Source of the DNA: Pseudomonas mosselii
GTDB lineage: Bacteria > Pseudomonadota > Gammaproteobacteria > Pseudomonadales > Pseudomonadaceae
NCBI RefSeq assembly: GCF_003205295.1
Contig: NZ_QJRP01000015.1
Span: 62,001-126,000 of the forward strand
Direction of reading: 5' to 3'
DNA: 64,000 nucleotides
The position numbers were made by a program, and so were the translations under genes. Positions within the stretch are counted from its first letter, which is position 1, and every line of letters begins with the position of its first letter. A model generated the notes under the pieces. The model saw only the letters and a list, made by a program, of their open reading frames with translations. It had not been told where the DNA came from and searched no databases. Positions 61,658 through 64,000 of the stretch are shown here, piece after piece.

Positions 61658-63478
61658 TCAATGCGCCGCAGGCTGCTCGGTCAGCTCCGGCTCCACCAGC
61701 GCCACCAGTGTCCATCCAGGCTGCGGCTTGAGCGGATAGTCCGGGCTGGCCACATGCACCCAGCCTTGCCCGTCCCGGGCGAACAGCAGCGTGGCCCGCG
61801 GGCCATGCAGTTGCTGGTAGTCGCCCCAGCCGAAGGCTTCGGTCAGCGTGGTGCTGTACAGCTCGGCACCCTGCTGCAACAGCTTGGCCAGCTGGCCATA
61901 GGTCATCGGGCTCGACCCGAGCAATTGCCCACGATGCTCCTCGCTGGCCCGGTGCTTGTCGCTGCGCTGTTTTTCCAGGCCGCTGGCCAGCACGAACAGC
62001 CGCGCCTGGCCGAAGTCATGACGAAAGCGCGCACAGGCCAGGGCATTGAGCTCGCCCGCCGGTGACAGCCCCAGCAGATGGCCCAGGCCGACCAGGTCTA
62101 GGTGGGCGTCGGCATGCTGCGAGGCGGGGTTGCCGAAGTAGGTCGGCAGGTTGTCCATACGCGCGGCGCGGATGTTCTCCCAGCTCGAGTCGGTCAGCAG
62201 CACCCGGCAGCCCATTTGCTGCAGGGCTTTGGCGATGACCCGCGCAGGCGGGTTGGCGCCGACCACGAGAAACCCGCTCGGCGCCGGTTCCGCCACCTTC
62301 AGCAGGCGGGCCAGGGGCCTGGCGGTGGCGCTTTGCAGCACCACGGTGCCGATGATCACGGCGAAGGTCAGCGGCACCAGCAGCAGCGCGCCTTCGTGTC
62401 CGGCCTGATCCAGGCGAATGGCGAAGATCGCCGACACGGCCGCGGCCACGATGCCCCGTGGCGCGATCCAGGCCAGCAACGCCCGTTCCCGCCAGCTCAA
62501 CGGCGAACCCAGGGTCGACAGCAGGACGTTCAGCGGCCGCGCCAGCAACTGGATCACCAGCAGCAGCGCCAGTACCGCCGGCCCCAGGGCCAGCAGCGCG
62601 TGCAGGTCGAGCCGCGCGGCCAGGAGAATGAACAGCCCGGAGATCAGCAGCACGCTGAGGTTTTCCTTGAAATGCAGGATCTGCCGCACATCCACGCCGG
62701 GCATGTTGGCCAGCCACATGCCCATGACCGTGACCGCCAGCAAGCCGGATTCGTGGACGATCTGGTTGGCGGCGATGAAGATGCCCAGCACCGCCGCCAG
62801 CGAGGCCAGGTTGTGCAGGTATTCCGGCAGCCACTGCTCGCGCATGACCTGCCCGAGCAGCCAGCCACCGGCAACACCCAGCGCACTGCCGCAGAAGATC
62901 ACCCCGGCAAAGGTCGCCAGGCTGTGGCTCAGGCCCTCGCCGGCAGCGCTGGCGATGATGAAGCTGTAGACCACCACCGCCAGCAGCGCGCCGATCGGGT
63001 CGATGACGATGCCTTCCCAGCGCAGGATGTTGGCGATCGCCGCCTTCGGTCGCACCACCCGTAGCATGGGCACGATCACCGTGGGGCCGGTGACCAGGGT
63101 CAAGGTGCCGAACAGGATCGCCAGGGGCCAGTCGAAACCCAGCAGCCAGTGGGTGGCCAGGGCGATCACCAGCCAGGTGCTCAGCGCGCCGACGGTGACC
63201 AGGCGATGCACCACGCTGCCGATCTCGCGCCATTGCGACAGGTGCAGGGTCAGGCTGCCTTCGAACAGGATCAGCGCCACTGCCAGCGACACCAGCGGCA
63301 TCAGCAGCGGGCCGAACAGCGCCTGGGGCTGCAGCCAGCCCAGCACGGGCCCGGCAAGGATGCCGCACAGCAGCAGGAACAGGATTGCCGGCAGCTTCAG
63401 GCGCCAGGCCAGCCATTGGCAGAGCAGGGCGGCGGCACCGATGCCGCCGACACTCAAAAGAATCTGCTGTTCGTTCAC
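61658..63478 (-). CDS. CPA1-type Na+/H+ antiporter with RCK/TrkA-N domain
   Basis: 606 residues. About 12-13 membrane segments with LFEGSLTLHLSQWREIG, TGPTVIVPMLR and EGIVIDPIGALLAV (the conserved Asp). After about 400 a cytoplasmic nucleotide-binding domain begins (GFLVVGANPPARVIAKALQQ). Similar to NhaP-type proteins. Ion specificity not determined. Confidence 0.92.
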   Translation of the reverse strand: MNEQQILLSVGGIGAAALLCQWLAWRLKLPAILFLLLCGILAGPVLGWLQPQALFGPLLMPLVSLAVALILFEGSLTLHLSQWREIGSVVHRLVTVGALSTWLVIALATHWLLGFDWPLAILFGTLTLVTGPTVIVPMLRVVRPKAAIANILRWEGIVIDPIGALLAVVVYSFIIASAAGEGLSHSLATFAGVIFCGSALGVAGGWLLGQVMREQWLPEYLHNLASLAAVLGIFIAANQIVHESGLLAVTVMGMWLANMPGVDVRQILHFKENLSVLLISGLFILLAARLDLHALLALGPAVLALLLVIQLLARPLNVLLSTLGSPLSWRERALLAWIAPRGIVAAAVSAIFAIRLDQAGHEGALLLVPLTFAVIIGTVVLQSATARPLARLLKVAEPAPSGFLVVGANPPARVIAKALQQMGCRVLLTDSSWENIRAARMDNLPTYFGNPASQHADAHLDLVGLGHLLGLSPAGELNALACARFRHDFGQARLFVLASGLEKQRSDKHRASEEHRGQLLGSSPMTYGQLAKLLQQGAELYSTTLTEAFGWGDYQQLHGPRATLLFARDGQGWVHVASPDYPLKPQPGWTLVALVEPELTEQPAAH

Positions 63479-63546
63479 GCGGGCTCCCTCTGCATGCCGT
63501 GTTATGAAAGACTAAGCGTCATTTCGTCGTTTGCCACCGAGTCTTC

Positions 63547-64000
63547 ATGCCCGCACTGGACCACCCCCTGATCGACCAGTTCCTCGATGCCCTCTGGCTG
63601 GAGAAGGGGCTGTCCGATAACACCCGCGCTTCGTATCGCAGCGACCTGGCGCTGTTCAATGGCTGGCTGCAGGAGCATGGCGTGGCACTGCCCGATGCCG
63701 GGCGCGAGCTGATCCTCGACCACCTGGCCTGGCGTTTCGACCAGGGCTACAAGCCACGCTCGACCGCGCGCTTTCTTTCCGGGGTGCGCGGGTTCTTCCG
63801 CTACCTGCTGCGCGAGCGGCTGGTCGCAGTCGACCCGACGCTGCAGGTGGACATGCCGCAACTGGGCCGGCCCTTGCCCAAGTCGCTGTCGGAGGCCGAT
63901 GTCGAGGCCCTGCTGCAGGCGCCGGACCTAGGCGAGGCCATCGGCCAGCGCGACCGCGCCATGCTTGAGGTGCTCTACGCCTGTGGGCTGCGGGTGACCG
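63547..64000 (+). CDS. xerD: Tyrosine recombinase XerD (partial, C-terminus outside window)
   Basis: First 151 residues of the dif-site recombinase for chromosome dimer resolution. Contains the SAM-like core-binding domain (DALWLEKGLSDNTRASYRSD, FLSGVRGFFRYLL) and the start of the catalytic domain (AMLEVLYACGLRVT, first catalytic Arg). Core XerD rather than a mobile integrase by sequence and context. Confidence 0.94.
   Translation, partial: MPALDHPLIDQFLDALWLEKGLSDNTRASYRSDLALFNGWLQEHGVALPDAGRELILDHLAWRFDQGYKPRSTARFLSGVRGFFRYLLRERLVAVDPTLQVDMPQLGRPLPKSLSEADVEALLQAPDLGEAIGQRDRAMLEVLYACGLRVT

Noticed and set aside
63547..64000. Phage or island integrase
   Set aside because: Sequence and length pattern fit core XerD; no island features nearby.

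Overview
The window is a chromosome segment of a Pseudomonas, most likely of the P. putida group. The evidence is high-GC coding DNA, Pseudomonas-type housekeeping proteins, and three families of short palindromic REP/REPIN repeats between genes. Most of it is core genome: xseA (cut by the left edge), guaB-guaA, a multicopper oxidase with tadA, mltF, purL, purT, ypjD, ffh, rpsP-rimM-trmD-rplS and xerD (cut by the right edge). I saw no rRNA, tRNA, CRISPR array, transposase or integrase gene.

Layout. 1-6.6 kb: xseA, a LysR regulator divergent from a TauE/SafE permease, a small CxxC protein, guaB and guaA. 6.6-9.0 kb: a two-gene accessory module (DUF4062 protein plus AlbA_2/ATPase-like protein with a tandem PEVT/PEVA linker), bounded by a 13-bp direct repeat whose left copy is the 3' end of guaA. 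9.3-17.5 kb: multicopper oxidase, tadA, mltF, purL and a YqfO-like gene. 17.6-24.8 kb: a complete N-acetylglucosamine PTS operon (nagR-nagA-nagB-nagF-nagE) with a promoter overlaid by three 11-bp-spaced repeats. 24.8-25.9 kb: a small-protein cassette (DUF6124-like and DUF3077-like) flanked by two REPINs identical over 109 bp, with a leader that can fold two mutually exclusive ways, one of which covers the ribosome binding site.

25.9-42.9 kb: a protein-export region. It has tatABC, gspK, a Tat-signal PhoX-type phosphatase, a 5'-nucleotidase-like lipoprotein and gspCDEFGHIJLMN (Xcp-type type II secretion), with PhoB-box-like sites in two intergenic regions. The likely logic is phosphate-starvation control of phosphatases that leave through Tat and then type II secretion. 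Two oddities sit inside it: a REPIN inserted in frame in the prepilin leader of gspH, and an unrecognised two-gene cassette (membrane-anchored GAF-like protein plus a 56-residue protein) between gspK and the phosphatase. 42.9-48.7 kb: a two-partner secretion pair (tpsA/tpsB). 49-57 kb: L,D-transpeptidase, two Nudix hydrolases, gamma-carbonic-anhydrase-like protein, DUF1289 protein, VUT transporter, purT, MFS permease, CorC-type protein and ypjD. 57.4-64 kb: ffh, the rpsP operon, a thioesterase, a Na+/H+ antiporter and xerD.

The best candidates for undescribed biology are the switch-like leader at 25.06-25.26 kb, the guaA-targeted module at 6.6-9.0 kb, the REPIN that may supply a translation start to gspH, and the GAF-like cassette at 28.3-29.8 kb. 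All assignments come from reading the sequence; no database search was run.
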